NCBI RefSeq assembly: GCF_910594005.1
Contig: NC_057823.1
Location: 65,346,015 to 65,410,014, forward strand
Length of the DNA: 64,000 bases
Origin: Cervus elaphus
Lineage: Eukaryota; Chordata; Mammalia; Artiodactyla; Cervidae
Direction of reading: 5' to 3'
This document shows, in pieces, positions 22,251 to 33,799 of this stretch. Below the pieces are notes generated by a model. It did not search any database and was not told where the DNA came from. It saw nothing but the letters and a program-made list of their open reading frames with translations. The translations under genes were made by a program, and so were the position numbers. Every line of letters begins with the position of its first letter. Within the stretch, counting starts at the first letter, position 1.

Positions 22251-25200
22251 AGGCACCCAACACAGGAGCACCTCAATACATAAGACAAACACTAACAGAC
22301 ATAAAAGGAGAAATTGACAGTAACACTATAATAGTAGGAGACTTTAACACCCCACTCACACCCAAGGACAGATCATCAAAACAGAAAACTAATAAGGAAA
22401 CACACATCTTAAATGATACATTAGATGAGATGGATCTCATTGATACCTTCAGGACATTCCATCCAAATACAGAATATACCTTCTTCTCAAGTGCACATGG
22501 AACATTCTCCAGGATAGGCCACATCTTGGGTCACAAATCAAACCTCAGTAAATTTAAGAAAGCTGAAATCATATCAAGCATCTTCTCTGACCAAAATGCT
22601 ATTAGAGTAGATATCAAGTACTAGAAAAAAAAAAAAACTGTAAGAAACACAAACACATGGAGATTAAACAATACACTTCTAAATAACCAACAGCTTACTA
22701 AAGAAATCAAAAGGAAAATTAAAAAAATTTCTAGAAACAAATGACAATGAAAACACAACAACTCAAAATCTATGGGATGCAGCAAAAGCAGTTCTAAGAG
22801 GGAAGTTTATAGCAATACAATCCTACCTCAAGAGATAAGAAAAACATTTAATAGATAACCTAACTTTACACCTAAAACAACTGGAAAAAGAAGAAAATTA
22901 GTAGAAGGAAATAAATCATAAAGATCCAGCAGAAATAAATAAAAATAAAATGAAATAAACAATAGTAATGATTAATAAAACTAAAATATGGTTCTTTGAG
23001 AAGATAAACAAAATTGTCAAAGCTTTAGCCAGACTCATCAAGGAAAAAAGAGAGAAGAATGAAATTAACAAAATTAGAAATGAAAAAGGAGAGGTTACAA
23101 CAGACAATGCAGAAATACAAAGGGTTATAGGAGACGATTATGAACAACTATATGGCAATAAAATGGATAACCTGGAAGAAATAGATTCTTAGAAAAGTTC
23201 AATCTCCCAAGACCGAAACAGAAAGAAATAGAAATTATGAACAACACAGTTAGAAGCACTGAAATCAAAGCTGTGATCAAAAATCTCCCAATGGCTTCAC
23301 AGGAGAATTCTATCAAACATTTAAAGAGAAACTAATGCCTATCCTTCAAAAACTCTTTCAAAAAATTGCAGAGAAAGGAACACTTTCAAACTCATTCTAC
23401 GAGGCTACCATCACCCTGATACCAAAACCAGACAAAGACTACACAAAAAAAGAAAACTACAGACTAATATCACTGATGAACATAGAAGCAATAATCCTCA
23501 ACAAAATTTTAGCAAAAAGAATTTAGCAACACATCAAAAAGCTCATACACCATGATCAAGCTGGGTTTATTCCAGGGATGCAAGGATTCTTCCACATACA
23601 GAAATTGATCAATGTGATACACCATATTAACAAATTGAAAGATAAAAACCATATGTTATTCTCAATAGATGCAGAAAAGGTCTTTGACAAAATTCAGCAC
23701 CCATTTATGATTAAAACTCTTCAAATAATGGGCACAGAAGGCACCTACCTCAACATAGTAAAGGCTATAAATGATAAGCCTATAGCAAACATTATTCTCA
23801 ATGGTGAAAAATTGAAACATCCCCCCTAGATCAGGAACAAGACAAGGGTGTCTGCTTTCACTACTATTATTCAACATTTGGAAGTCCTAGCTATAGCAAT
23901 CATAGAAGAAAGAGAAATAAAAGGAATCCAGATTGGAAAAGAAGAAGTAAAGCTCTCACTGTTTGCAGATGATGTGATACTATACATAGAAAACCCTAAA
24001 GATACTATCAGAAAATTACTAGAGCTAATCAGTGAATTTAGCAAAGTTTCAGAATACAAAACCAATACACAGAAATCACTTGCATTCCTATATACTAACC
24101 ATGAAAAATCAGAAAGAGAAATTAAGGAATCAATCCCATTCACCATTGCAACAAAAAGAATAAAATATCTAGGAATAAACTAACATAAGGAGACAAAAGA
24201 AATGTACATAGAAAATTGTAAGACAATAATGAAAGAAATCAAAGACAACATAAACAGATGGAGAGATATTCCATGGTCCTGGGTAGGAAGAATCAATATT
24301 GTGAAAATGACTATACTACCAAATGCAATTTACAGATTCAATGTGATCCCTATTGAGTTACCAATGGCTTTTTTCACAGAACTAGAAAAAAAAATTTTCA
24401 CAATCCATATGGAAACACAAGAGACCTTGAATAGCCAAAGCAGTCTTGAGAAAGGAGAATGGAGCTGAAGGAATCAACCTTCCTGACTTCAGATTATACT
24501 ACAAAGCTACAGTCATCAAGACAGTATGGTACTGGCACAATAACAGAAATATAGACCAATGGAACAAGATAGGAAGCCCAGAAATAAACTCATGCACCTA
24601 TGGGTACCTTATTTTGACAAAAGAGGCAAGAATTTACAATGGGCAAAGACACCTTCTTCAATAAATGGTGCTGGGAAAACTGGGCAACTACATGTAAAAG
24701 GATGAAATTAGAACACTTCCTAACACCACATCCAAAGATAAACAAACTCAAAATGGATTAAAGACCTACATGTAAGATCAGAAACTATAAAACTCTTAAG
24801 AGGAAAACATAGTCAAAACACTCAATGACAGAAATCAAAAAAAGATCCTCTATGACCCACCTCCTAGAGTATTGGAAATAAAAACAAAAGTAAACAAGTG
24901 AGATCTGATTAAACTTAAAAGCTTTTGAACATCAAAGGAAACTATAAGCAAGGTGAAAAGACAACCCTCAAAATGGGAGAAAATAATAGCAAGTGAAAAA
25001 ACTGACAAAGGATTAATTTCCAAAATGTACAAGCAGGTCATACAACTCAATACCAGAAAAACAAACAACCCAATCAAAAAGTGGGGAAAAGACCTAAACA
25101 GCCATTTCTCTAAAGAAGAAATACAGATGGCTAACAAACACATGAAAAGATGCTCAACATCACTCATTATAAGGAAAATGCAAATCAAAACTACAATGAG

Positions 25201-25556
25201 ATATCACCTCACACTGGTCAGAATGGCCATCATCAAAAAGTCTACAAACAATAAACGCTGGAAAGGGTATGAAGTAAAGGGAAAGCTCTTGAACTGTCAG
25301 TGGGAATGTAAGTTGATACAGCCACTATGGAAGATGGTATGGAGATTCCTTAAAAAACTATGAATAAAACTACCATACCACTCAGCAATTTCACTCCTAG
25401 GCATATACCCTGAGGAAACCAAAATTGAAAAAGACACATGTATCCTACTATGCATTGCAGCACTATTTACAATACCTAGAACATGGAAGCAACCTAGATG
25501 TGCATCGACAGATGAATGGATAAAGAAGTTGTGGTACATATACACAATGGAATATT

Positions 25557-26186
25557 CAGTTCAGTCGCTCAGTTGTGTCTGACTCTTTGTGACCCCTTGA
25601 ATCGCAGCACGCCAGGCCTCCCTGTCCATCACAAACTCCTGGAGTTTACTCAAACTCATGTCCATCGAGTCAGTGATGCCATCCAGCCATCTCATCCTCT
25701 GTCGTCCCCTTCCCCTCTGGCCCCAAATCCCTCCCAGGATCAGGGTCTTTTCCAATGAGTCAACTCTTCGAGTGACGTGGCAAAGTATTGGAATTTCAGC
25801 TTCAGCATCAGTCCTTCCAATGAACAGCCAGGACTGATCTGCTTTAGGATGGACTGGTTGGATCTCCTTGCAGTCCAAGGGACTCTCAAGAGTCTTCTCC
25901 AACACCACAGTTCAAAAGCATCAATTCTTTGGTGCTCAGCTTTCTTCACAGTCCAACTCTCACATCCATACATGACCACTGAAAAAACCATAGCCTTGAC
26001 TAGACAGACCTTTGTAGGCAAAGCAATGTCTCTGCTTTTTAATATGCTATTTAGGTTGGTCATAACTTTCCTTTCAAGGAGTAAGCATCTTTTAATTTCA
26101 TGGCTGCAATCACCATCTGCAGTGATTTTGGAGCCCCAAAAAATAAAGTCTGACACTGTTTCCACTGTTTCCCCATCTATTTCCCA
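25557..26186 (-). mobile_element. BovB fragment inserted in L1 ORF2 end, minus strand
   Basis: Reversed BovB 3' region from CAGTTCAGTCGCTCAGTTG to CCATCTATTTCCCA. It is flanked by near-identical 9-bp copies TGGAATATT (25548-25556) and TGAAATATT (26187-26195). Removing it restores the L1 word GGAATATTACTCAGCCATAA. A 159-aa minus frame (25740-26219) covers the BovB C-terminal region (ITADGDCSHEIKRCLLLERK) and is only part of the element. Confidence 0.9.
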
Positions 26187-26921
26187 TGAAATATTACTCA
26201 GCCATAAAAAATAATGCATTTGAGTCAGTTCTAATGAGGTGGACAGACCTAGAATCTACTATACAGAGTGAAGTAAGTTAGAAAGAGAAAGATAAATACC
26301 ATATTCTAAAGCATATATGTGGAATCTAGAAAAACGGTACTGAAGAATTTATTTACAAGGCAGCAATGGAGAAACAGACATAGAGAATAGACTTATGGAC
26401 ATGGGGAGAGGGGAGGAGAGAGTGAGATGTATGGAAAGAGTAACGTAGAAACTTACATCACCATATGTAAAATAGATAGCCAAGGAGAATTTGCTGTATG
26501 GCTCAGGAAACTCAAACAGGGGCTCTGAATCAACCTAGAAGGGTGAGATGGGGAGGGAGATGGGAGGGAGGTTCAAAAGGAGGTGGAGAATATATGTATA
26601 TTTATGGCTGATTCATGTTGAGGTTTGACAGAAAACAACAAAATTCTATAAAGCAAATATCCTTCAATTAAAAAATAAATAATTTTTAAAAAAACAAACC
26701 AAAAAAAGCACATTAATTCTTCAGCACTCTGCTTGCTTTATAGTCCAACTCACACAACCATACACGACTACTGGAAAAACCATAGCTTTGACTAGATGGA
26801 CCTTTATTGGCAAAGTAATGTCTCTGCTTTTTAATATTCCATTTGGGTTTGCCATAGCTTTTCTTCCAAGGAGCAAGTGTCTTCTAAATTCATGGCTGCA
26901 GTCACTATCTACAGTGATTTT

Positions 26922-27417
26922 CAGTTCAGTCCAGTTCAGTCACTCGGTCGTGTCTGACTCTTTGCGACCCCAAGAATTGCAGCACGCCAGGCTTCCTTGT
27001 CCATCACAAACTCCTGGCGTTTACTCACTCAAGTCCATCTAGTTGGTGATGCCATCTAGCCATCTCATCCTCTGTCACCCCCTTCTCCTCCTGCCCTCAA
27101 TCCCTCCCAGCATCAGGGTCTTTTCCAATGAGTCAACTCTTTGCATGAGGTGGCCAAAATATTGGAGTTTCAGCTTCAGCATCAGTCCTTCCAATGAACA
27201 CCCAGGACTTATCTCCTTCAGGATGGACTGGTTGGATCTCCTTGCAATCCAAGTGACTCTCAAGAGTCTTCTCCAACACCATAGTTCAAAAGCATCAATT
27301 TTTCGGTGCTCAGCTTTCTTCACAGTCCGACTCTCACATCCATACATGACCACTGGAAAAACCATAGCCTTGACCAGACGGACCTTTGTTGGCAAAGTAA
27401 ACCTAGATAGCATATTA
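26922..27417 (-). mobile_element. Younger BovB with inverted 5' tip, minus strand
   Basis: Starts with the duplicated tail words CAGTTCAGTCCAGTTCAGT and reads BovB to GGCAAAGTA. The last stretch (27400-27418) is the reverse complement of what should follow, an inverted tip. A perfect 11-bp target duplication ACAGTGATTTT is at 26911-26921 and 27418-27428. It lies within an older BovB of the same orientation. Confidence 0.9.
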
Positions 27418-27819
27418 ACAGTGATTTTGGAGCTCCTAAAAATAAAATCTATCACTGTCCCCATTGTTTCCCCATCTATTTGCCATAAAGTGATGGGACC
27501 AGGTGGCAAGATCTTTGTTTTTTGAATGTTGACTTTTAAGCCAGCTTTTTCACTCTCTCCTTTCAGTTTCATCAGGAATGATTAATAGTCCACTGTGTGT
27601 ATGCAACATGTCTTCCCATTCAGATACTCTCCTTTAAATTTTGGATTTTACCAGTCCTTTGTTTGAACTCCTTTCTGCTCTCCTACCAATTAATGGGACT
27701 TCTCACTGTCTCTCTCCTGTATTCCTAAACCGCTCTCTCTCTTCAAGGTAGCCCATCTCTAGGTTTCTTTGAGCACTGAAGGCAGAATTATTTGGACACC
27801 TAAAAGGTCAATTCAGCCT

Positions 27820-28260
27820 TGTAACCCTCAGTGGGCCTCCGGTCTCCAGATTCAAGTCCACATTTCTTGACTGGGCAAACAGCCTTGACAATCCCTCCCT
27901 CCTTCTCAGTGCCACCATTCAGCCATCCCCACCTTCCACTGTGCTTTGGCCATGGGGAATGAAGCATTTGCAGTTCCATCCACATGCCCAGCTGTCTCTC
28001 ATCCTGAGATATTTACACCTGCCACTCTCTCTGCTGGGAAAATCCTGTCTTTTGCTTAACTAATCCCAACCTGTCCTCCTTGGGTCTTAGATTAAATATT
28101 ATCTCCTTCTTTGCTGATTCCCTTAACTAATCTCATACTTAGAGTCCCCTTGCGGTAATACATACGATGGCAACACTTGTACATGCTCTATGTCAGTACT
28201 CATTATTCAATTGGCACATATTAATTATATACCTACTATGTATCAGGTCATGTGCTGGGT
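27820..28260 (+). repeat. L2 3' region (old LINE)
   Basis: L2-like order: CATTTGCAGTTCCATCCACA, ATGCCCAGCTGTCTCTCATC, CCACTCTCTCTGCTGGGAAA, then TATACCTACTATGTATCAGG at the end. Very diverged; limits approximate. Confidence 0.5.
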
Positions 28261-28279
28261 GTTGAATATACACGGATGC

Positions 28280-28298
28280 AAAAAAAAAAAAAAAAAAA
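28280..28298. repeat. Poly-A tract (19 A)
   Basis: Nineteen uninterrupted adenines between two L2-like segments. No SINE body is visible upstream, so it is an isolated homopolymer. Confidence 0.9.
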
Positions 28299-28309
28299 GT
28301 GATCTCTCC

Positions 28310-28530
28310 AGTACTCTAAAGCATCTCACGTTTATTATCTCATTCAGTTCTTAAAAATAATCTTACATATTACTTTGCTTCTAGCTCACCACATTGTGTT
28401 TGAATTTCCTATCACAGATCTGGCCTTCATCATTGGAACTTAAAGTCTTTCACAAAATAACTATATATTGTGCTGCACTAATTCTTAACTCCTGAGCATA
28501 GTGCCCGGAACATAGGCTCAAAATAAATGT
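28310..28530 (+). repeat. L2/MIR-like 3' end
   Basis: Contains TTTATTATCTCATTCAGTTC, then ATAGTGCCCGGAACATAGGC and TCAAAATAAATGTTTGCCAA, the common L2/MIR 3' end words. Confidence 0.45.
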
Positions 28531-28595
28531 TTGCCAAATAACTATTGTCCATTGATTGCAATAGCCTTACACATTTGAGCCACCCTAGGCATGTT

Positions 28596-28871
28596 AGAAC
28601 GGAGAAGGCAATGGCACCCCACTCCAGTACTCTTGCCTGGAAAATCCCATGGACAGAGGAGCCTGGTAGGCTGCAGTCCATGGGGTCGCGAAGAGTCGGA
28701 CATGACTGAGAAACTTCCCTTTACTTTTCACTTTCATGCATTGGAGAAGGAAATGGCAACCCACTCCAGTGTTCTTGCCTGGAGAATCCCAGGGACGGCG
28801 GAGCCTGGTGGGCTGCCGTCTATGGGGTCGCACAGAGTCGGACACGATTGAAGCGACTTAGCAGCAGCAGC
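28596..28871 (+). repeat. BOV-A2 SINE, young, with target duplication
   Basis: Two tandem BOV-A monomers: GGAGAAGGCAATGGCACCCC, then GGAGAAGGAAATGGCAACCC, each followed by the GAGCCTGG(T/G)(A/G)GGCTGC and GAGTCGGACA blocks. The element ends in an AGC-repeat tail. Perfect 9-bp target duplication AGGCATGTT at 28587-28595 and 28872-28880. CpGs are largely preserved, consistent with youth. Mobilised by BovB, with which it shares its 3' end (family knowledge). Confidence 0.95.
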
Positions 28872-28970
28872 AGGCATGTTGGAAAATATCACTTCTCCTT
28901 AGTTAGGTAGAGGAAGGAATCAGATTTTTCAAAAAACTGTTTCAACTCTCCCTGTCTCCCTTTATCCCTT

Positions 28971-28998
28971 ACACACACACACACACACACACACACAC
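28971..28998. repeat. (AC)14 microsatellite
   Basis: Fourteen uninterrupted AC units; a likely polymorphic marker. Confidence 0.9.
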
Positions 28999-29029
28999 TT
29001 TAAATAGAAAATAATAAAAAACAGCAAAC

Positions 29030-29225
29030 ATATGGAATGTTTATATAGTCTGTCTTAAGCAGATTGCTTTGAACACATATGTTCTCATAACATCCTATGA
29101 GATAGGCATTAAATTATGATTCACATTTTAGAGATGAGAAGATAAAGCTCAGAATTTAACAAAAGTCCTCTAGACCAAGAGCAAGTAAGTAAAATGGTGA
29201 AGTTAAGGAGCAAATACAGGCTTGT
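29030..29225 (-). repeat. MIR SINE, minus strand
   Basis: Reversed MIR core: TCATAACATCCTATGAGATA, TTAGAGATGAGAAGATAAAG, AGCAAGTAAGTAAAATGGTG. Confidence 0.55.
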
Positions 29226-29349
29226 CATAACAAAAGCCTAAGCTTTTAAATATTATATCATGTTTATCTTTCTAGGTAAACAAGCAAAAACCAAACCAAA
29301 AATATCCAAGAAATCAATGTGTTCATAAAACACAAAGTCTTTATACTAA

Positions 29350-29505
29350 AATTCCCTGAAGTGTTAAGTGTTAGTTGCTCAATCTTGTCCATTCTTTGTG
29401 ACCCCTCCTGGCTCCTCTGTTCATGGAATTCTCTACCCAAGGATACCGTAAAGGGTAGCCATTCCCTTCTCTGGGGATATTTCCAACCCAGGGGTCCTCA
29501 AAACC
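29350..29505 (-). repeat. Bov-tA-type SINE, minus strand, truncated
   Basis: AAGTGTTAGTTGCTCAATCT, CTGTTCATGGAATTCTCTAC, CATTCCCTTCTCTGGGGATA, ending at CCAACCCAGGGGTC. The tRNA-like head is missing. Confidence 0.8.
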
Positions 29506-29924
29506 AAACATTAAAAACTTGTCAAAAAATCTTGCTTTTTCTTTTTTCGGCTCTGACTTATCTGAGTAAATTGATCCCATAATTCTCTCTTTCAATTTTT
29601 AAGTCACATATTAGCCTTATCTTCAACATTTCTGTCACTAATGCTCTTTCCCTCTAGATACCAAAGTTGAATTTCTTACCACCTAATCACAGAAAAAGGT
29701 AAAGCAAGGAAAAGATATTTAACATTTAAATCCATTTGGGTCTAGAAAGACCTACTTTAGGCTTCCCTTGGGGAAACCTTAGCGTATGTAACCTGCATAA
29801 ATTCCAGGGCTTCAGTAAGTCCTTAGAAGGTCAGAACTGCCTTTAAACATGCATATTTGTACAGCCAAAGATATAAACTTTCCAATATTAACCCAAGCCT
29901 CACAAGGACTATTCAATGAGTTCT
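29506..29924. other. No gene seen
   Basis: AT-rich; no named repeat and no open frame of interest. Confidence 0.5.
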
Positions 29925-29933
29925 ACAATGTAA

Positions 29934-30371
29934 AATGATTTTTCCAGTAGTCAAGTATGGATATGAGAGTTGGACCATAAACAAGGCTGAGCACTAAAGA
30001 ATTCATGCTTTCAAACTGGTGCTGGAGAAGAATCTTGAGAGTCCCTTGGACTGCAAAGAGATCAAACCAGTCAATCCTAGAGGAAATCAACCCTGAATGT
30101 TCATTGGAAGGACTGATGCTGAAGCTGAACCTCCAATACTTTGGCCACCTGGTGCAAAGAGCCAACTCATTGGGAAAAACTCTGATACTGGGAAAGAGTG
30201 ACAGCAGGAGGAGAAGGGAGTGACAGAGGATAAGATAGTTGGATGGCATCATTGACTCGATGGGCATGAGTTTGTGCAAACCCTGGGAAATAGTTAGGAC
30301 AGGGAAGCCTGGCATGATGAAGTCCATGGAGTCACAGAGAGTCAGACAGAACTGAGTGACTGAACAATACC
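29934..30371 (+). mobile_element. BovB 3' fragment with target duplication
   Basis: Starts within the C-terminal coding region (AGTATGGATATGAGAGTTGG) and ends GACAGAACTGAGTGACTGAA. It is flanked by 9-bp ACAATGTAA at 29925-29933 and 30372-30380. A 72-aa plus frame (30005-30223) is the BovB remnant; a 150-aa minus frame is only its antisense. Confidence 0.85.
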
Positions 30372-30380
30372 ACAATGTAA

Positions 30381-31679
30381 CCTACAGAAAGCTTCTGAAA
30401 AGTGCCACACTCTACTCTATACCTAACTTCGATACTTAGAAGCTGGTGCCCCGAACCACTTGATGTTACTTTCAGCTGGAGGTCCTCTCTGTCAGCCTGT
30501 ATTTATCTTCTTTCTAAATCAATCTCCCTCTTGCCTGGTATCCACCCCATCTTCTGGTTTCTCCAGTACTCCCTTCCCATGAATTAACCCAAATCCTCTT
30601 TAAAGTTTGGGGAGGGGGACCCATGGAAATATTAACTGCAGTGCATTAATAATCAAGGTCCTAAGTACATGCAAAAAAAACAGACAATGAGACAAAGAAC
30701 AGTGCCACAATCTTCCTCAGCTTTAATAATTTCTTTAAAAAATGACTTTTCTCAAATTGAGAACCTGAGACCTAAAAAGACAAAGACCATATCACACCAT
30801 GAAATCATTCTAGATCTGTGAATAAGAACCCTAACCCCTTGCTTGCAGTCCACGGGACCTCCTGGAAGACTAAGTGGCAACAAATAAAGCCAGTGAGACA
30901 CATGGTTGGCTGAACCCAAAGCCCATGAGGTCTTCACAGCAGAGACTCCTCAGAGACCATCTGCCGCTGAGCTGGGCTCTCAGAGACACAGACATTGACC
31001 CACCACACCTGAACCACAGCCAAGAAAAATACCGCAGCTCCTCAAGCCATCATCCTACCCTCTCCAGCTCTGCGCTTCACGCTCTGTGAATGGCCTGGCT
31101 GATTTCATTTAATCAAGCACATTATGCATTTATTGCCTCATTTTTTCACCCTGTTGTAGGGATTATTACTTGAATAAGTCTCAGTGGATAAGAAATGAAC
31201 AGGAAAGCATCACTTACAGACTTGTTAGTGAGACATGGTTTCCTTGCATTAAGATCTTCATAAACCTTGAATAAACCAAAGTCTTTCTTATTTATGTCAA
31301 AGAAAAGAAACATTGCATGCATATGAATACATATACACGTGCATACACACGTTAATACATACACACATATATAAATATGTATGTACACAACTAAAAGGCT
31401 CCTCTTAGGAATTCTCTAGCAGCATACTTCCTCAGAAGAGTACACTTTTAAGTGAAAGAACAGGAGACGCTGCCATGAATCACCCTCAACCCTGCTTGGC
31501 AATGGGCACCTCGACTCCGAGTCACTGCCTGCATCATCCTGACAGTGAAGTAACGAAAAATGTCAGCAGCACCTGTGTGCTCATATTGCCTGAAATTTAA
31601 TAATCAAACATTCTCCCCCACTTTTTTCAGAACTTCTACTGGAAAGAAAAAAAGGTGTCATGAATACACTGGAATCTCT
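30381..31679. other. No gene seen
   Basis: Mainly unique-looking. 30890-31090 is GC-richer with a 71-aa plus frame (30874-31089), but it has no domain, no CpG cluster and no splice context I can support. An AT/AC-rich alternating tract lies at about 31320-31385. Confidence 0.45.
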
Positions 31680-32240
31680 GCGCCCTCTACTACCCTCTAC
31701 CTCATTCTCTTCCACCCTTGCAGGGAACCACTACCCTGAAATAGGTGCATAACTCTCCCGTTCATGTTCTTATGTTTATTACATATGTTCATAATATTAA
31801 TTTACATAATCAACATAACATTTTGTACATTTTTATCATTTTCATATGGGCCACACTTTCACCATTTGCTTTTGAAATGCAATGGATTTTAGTTTTGTCT
31901 ACACTGACATACTGATGTAAAGTCATTTATTGTAAATGGCTAGTATAAGTTTATTGTAAATGTACTATACTATTATCACTGTAAACTTATTCTATTATTA
32001 TGTCATAAAAAGTTACCACAATTCTTTAACCCATTCTCTGATTAGTGGACATTTGTTTCCAGTTTTTACCATGGAAACAATGATGCAATAGATGTTCTCA
32101 GATGTGTCTTCTTTTGCACAGAACACTAGTTTTCCTAGGATATAACCCTGAATATATATGCACAATAGCTGGCTATTAGGGTTCACCAATATTCATCCTC
32201 ATTAGATATTGACAAAGTGCATGACACACCAATTTCTCTG
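31680..32240 (-). mobile_element. Diverged L1 (L1M-like) 3' region, minus strand
   Basis: Words typical of old reversed L1 3' UTRs: GGGAACCACTACCCTGAAAT, CTCTCCCGTTCATGTTCTTA, ACCCATTCTCTGATTAGTGG, ACATTTGTTTCCAGTTTTTA, AATGATGCAATAGATGTTCT. Limits are approximate. Confidence 0.6.
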
Positions 32241-32409
32241 AGTCACAAACAAGTATCCACTCCTACCCTGAGGAGGTAAGCCTCCAACCTGTGCGGTCTC
32301 CTTACCCAAGGATTTTCTACAGGAAGTCTCAAAGAGATCAGTTAGCTTCAAATTGGTGCAGACACAGTATGGAAAATCAAAGAGACATATTCTGCTGCTG
32401 TTTCCTCCA

Positions 32410-32580
32410 TTACTCCTAGTGTGACCAGTTTCTCTAAGCTTCTTGCCCCCATATGTGCAATGAAGATAAGACCACTACCACCTATTAGAGCTACTGTCAG
32501 GATTAAAGGAAACACTGTGGTTACAGCATCTGGATAGTGTCTGACTACCTATGGGGCACTCAATGAGTGAATGAGTGTCT
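32410..32580 (+). repeat. MIR SINE
   Basis: CTAGTGTGACCAGTTTCTCT, AAGCTTCTTGCCCCCATATG, AATGAAGATAAGACCACTAC, AGGATTAAAGGAAACACTGT, CACTCAATGAGTGAATGA: the full MIR order, diverged. Confidence 0.6.
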
Positions 32581-33799
32581 TTTTTTTAATTTAATTGTTG
32601 ACCTCTATGCTATAGATCCCAAAGTGCTTTGGGGGTGACTCAGGCGATGCGAAACTGAACAGATCATGAGAAACTAGTGAAAAAGAGACAATTGCCAAGG
32701 TTTCGCCCATGTATTGAGGTTTCACAAAAGGGTCAAGGAAAATCTCAGGGGTATCAGAGTTTGGGTGGTCTTCAAAGTAACAGCAATAGGTCCTGCATTC
32801 ATGCTCCAAGATTCCATAAGGGTTCTTTCTTCCTTTCTCTGTTTAAAAACAAAAATCAAAGAACACATCATAGGAACTCTTAAAAAAAAAAAAAAAAAAG
32901 AAACTCTCCAGAGAACTCCATGCAGCAAAGAACCCTATAAGCAAACCCTACTCATTTTCCTGAAGCCCTGGGAGGCTACTGATTGTCCTTCACACACCCA
33001 GAATAAGCTCCCACACACCTCCAATGCAACGCATTTCTCTAGAGGACACAAGTATTAAGAAAAAAAAAAAAGATAAATAAAAAGGTGCTCTCTCCAGAAT
33101 GTTAGCAGAGGATGCCAGCACCTAAAACCCCAGTGGGAGGAACCCAAGAAGGAGAGAGAGAGAGATGATAAGAGTGAGAGAAATAAAGTAGCGACTGAGA
33201 GCAAGGAAGGCTGAACACCATGATTGATGCCTAAATAGGGTAACTTGCAGGGTATCTCTTTTTCCTGACAAAATCAGTAATGGATCACCTGCACTGATAA
33301 TGCATTCTCCCCTTTATTTTGCACAGAAAGAAAAGCACAGTAAGTAGACAGAAGTGTGGCTGCTTAGGAGTCCTGAACAGGAGACAAAAATGCAATGTCA
33401 GTTTGTTTGGTCATTAACAAATGCATTGGCAAGACTGAATCTGGGCCCGTCAGGATTTGGAACAAGAGTATGATCTTGTGAGTCACAGAGTCTCACGAGG
33501 TTGGTGTTCATTCCTGTATAATTCAGAGGAATTTAACTGTGAGTAAAGGCCCTGATGTAGAAGGTCAAAGCAAGCATTGCAGGTACTGTGCCCTTTATTC
33601 CATCCCTCATCCTTCCAAGTCGAGCAGGATGAAAGCCTCTGAGCCTAAAATTATCAGACCAATTAGCAGGATGGATGAGAAGACATTAAGCAAGAAATGT
33701 TCCCTAGTTCAGTAAAATATCATTAATTCAAACCCCATTTGATAAGTTGAACAGAAGCTAGAATGAAATCTACAACAGAGTACAGCTGTGAAGAACATA
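32581..33799. other. No gene seen; two poly-A tracts
   Basis: An 18-A run is at 32882-32899 and a further A-run at about 33060-33071. The 114-aa plus frame at 32714-33058 reads straight through the poly-A (a lysine run) and looks like chance. AGAGAGAGAG near 33155 is a short simple repeat. Confidence 0.45.

Larger units (their letters stand above)
21121..26330 (+). pseudogene. L1 ORF2 pseudogene (endonuclease/reverse transcriptase), interrupted
   Basis: Starts with ATGGCAATAGGAACATATAT, equivalent to the ORF2 start at 36913, and reads the APE-type endonuclease opening before an early stop (TGGATACAAAAATAA). After the first BovB insertion it continues with DTFRTFHPNTEYTFFSSAHGTFSRI (22430 frame), the RT region (frame at 23848 with LSLFADDVILY, catalytic box kept), and the C-terminal part (frame at 24953) to the second BovB insertion. 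A deletion of about two dozen bases removes part of the sequence before GGCTTCACAGG near 23290. Multiple stops and frameshifts; non-functional. Confidence 0.9.
19487..26697 (+). mobile_element. Nearly full-length old L1, plus strand, inside a BovB
   Basis: The 5' end AACAAGATGTTGGAGGAGTA is a decayed form of the ruminant L1 start seen intact at 34709. A shortened 5' UTR (about 550 bp, against 1.2 kb in the young copy), ORF1 and ORF2 remnants, a 3' UTR (TGTATATTTATGGCTGATTC) and an A-rich tail at about 26668-26697 follow. It carries two BovB insertions (21465-22250 plus, 25557-26186 minus). Many stops and frameshifts; inactive. Confidence 0.9.
19108..27577 (-). mobile_element. Host BovB (minus strand) split by an L1 and by another BovB
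   Basis: Three collinear pieces of one reversed BovB. 19108-19486 runs from the 3' tail to the words CACCACAGCTCAAAA. 26698-26921 resumes at ATTAATTCTTCAGCACTCTG. 27418-27577 continues with TTGGAGCTCCTAAAAATAAA to about TTTCATCAGGAATG. The first gap holds a nearly full-length plus-strand L1, the second a younger BovB. The overlap at the L1 borders (CCAATTC / CATTAATTC after A-runs) fits a decayed target duplication of roughly 14 bp. Confidence 0.8.
18300..27628 (-). mobile_element. Outermost L1 (minus strand) of a nested cluster
   Basis: Minus-strand L1 3' UTR pieces at about 18310-18389 and 18703-19107 (CTCCCTGTGCTATACAGCAG, CCCACTAGCCATCTACTGTA, CACTCTCTATAACAGTCTAT, CCAATTTCATTGCTTTT). 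The same element resumes at about 27579-27628 with TAATAGTCCACTGTGTGTAT and CATGTCTTCCCATTCAG. Everything between is later insertions. No coding capacity remains. Confidence 0.7.

Noticed and set aside
25740..26219. 159-aa minus frame as a host gene
   Set aside because: It is the C-terminal coding region of a BovB fragment plus a few residues from the flanking L1.
30874..31089. GC-richer 71-aa frame as an exon
   Set aside because: No domain, no CpG island and no convincing splice sites; left as unexplained unique DNA.
32714..33058. 114-aa frame
   Set aside because: Crosses an 18-A homopolymer (lysine run), so it is a chance frame.
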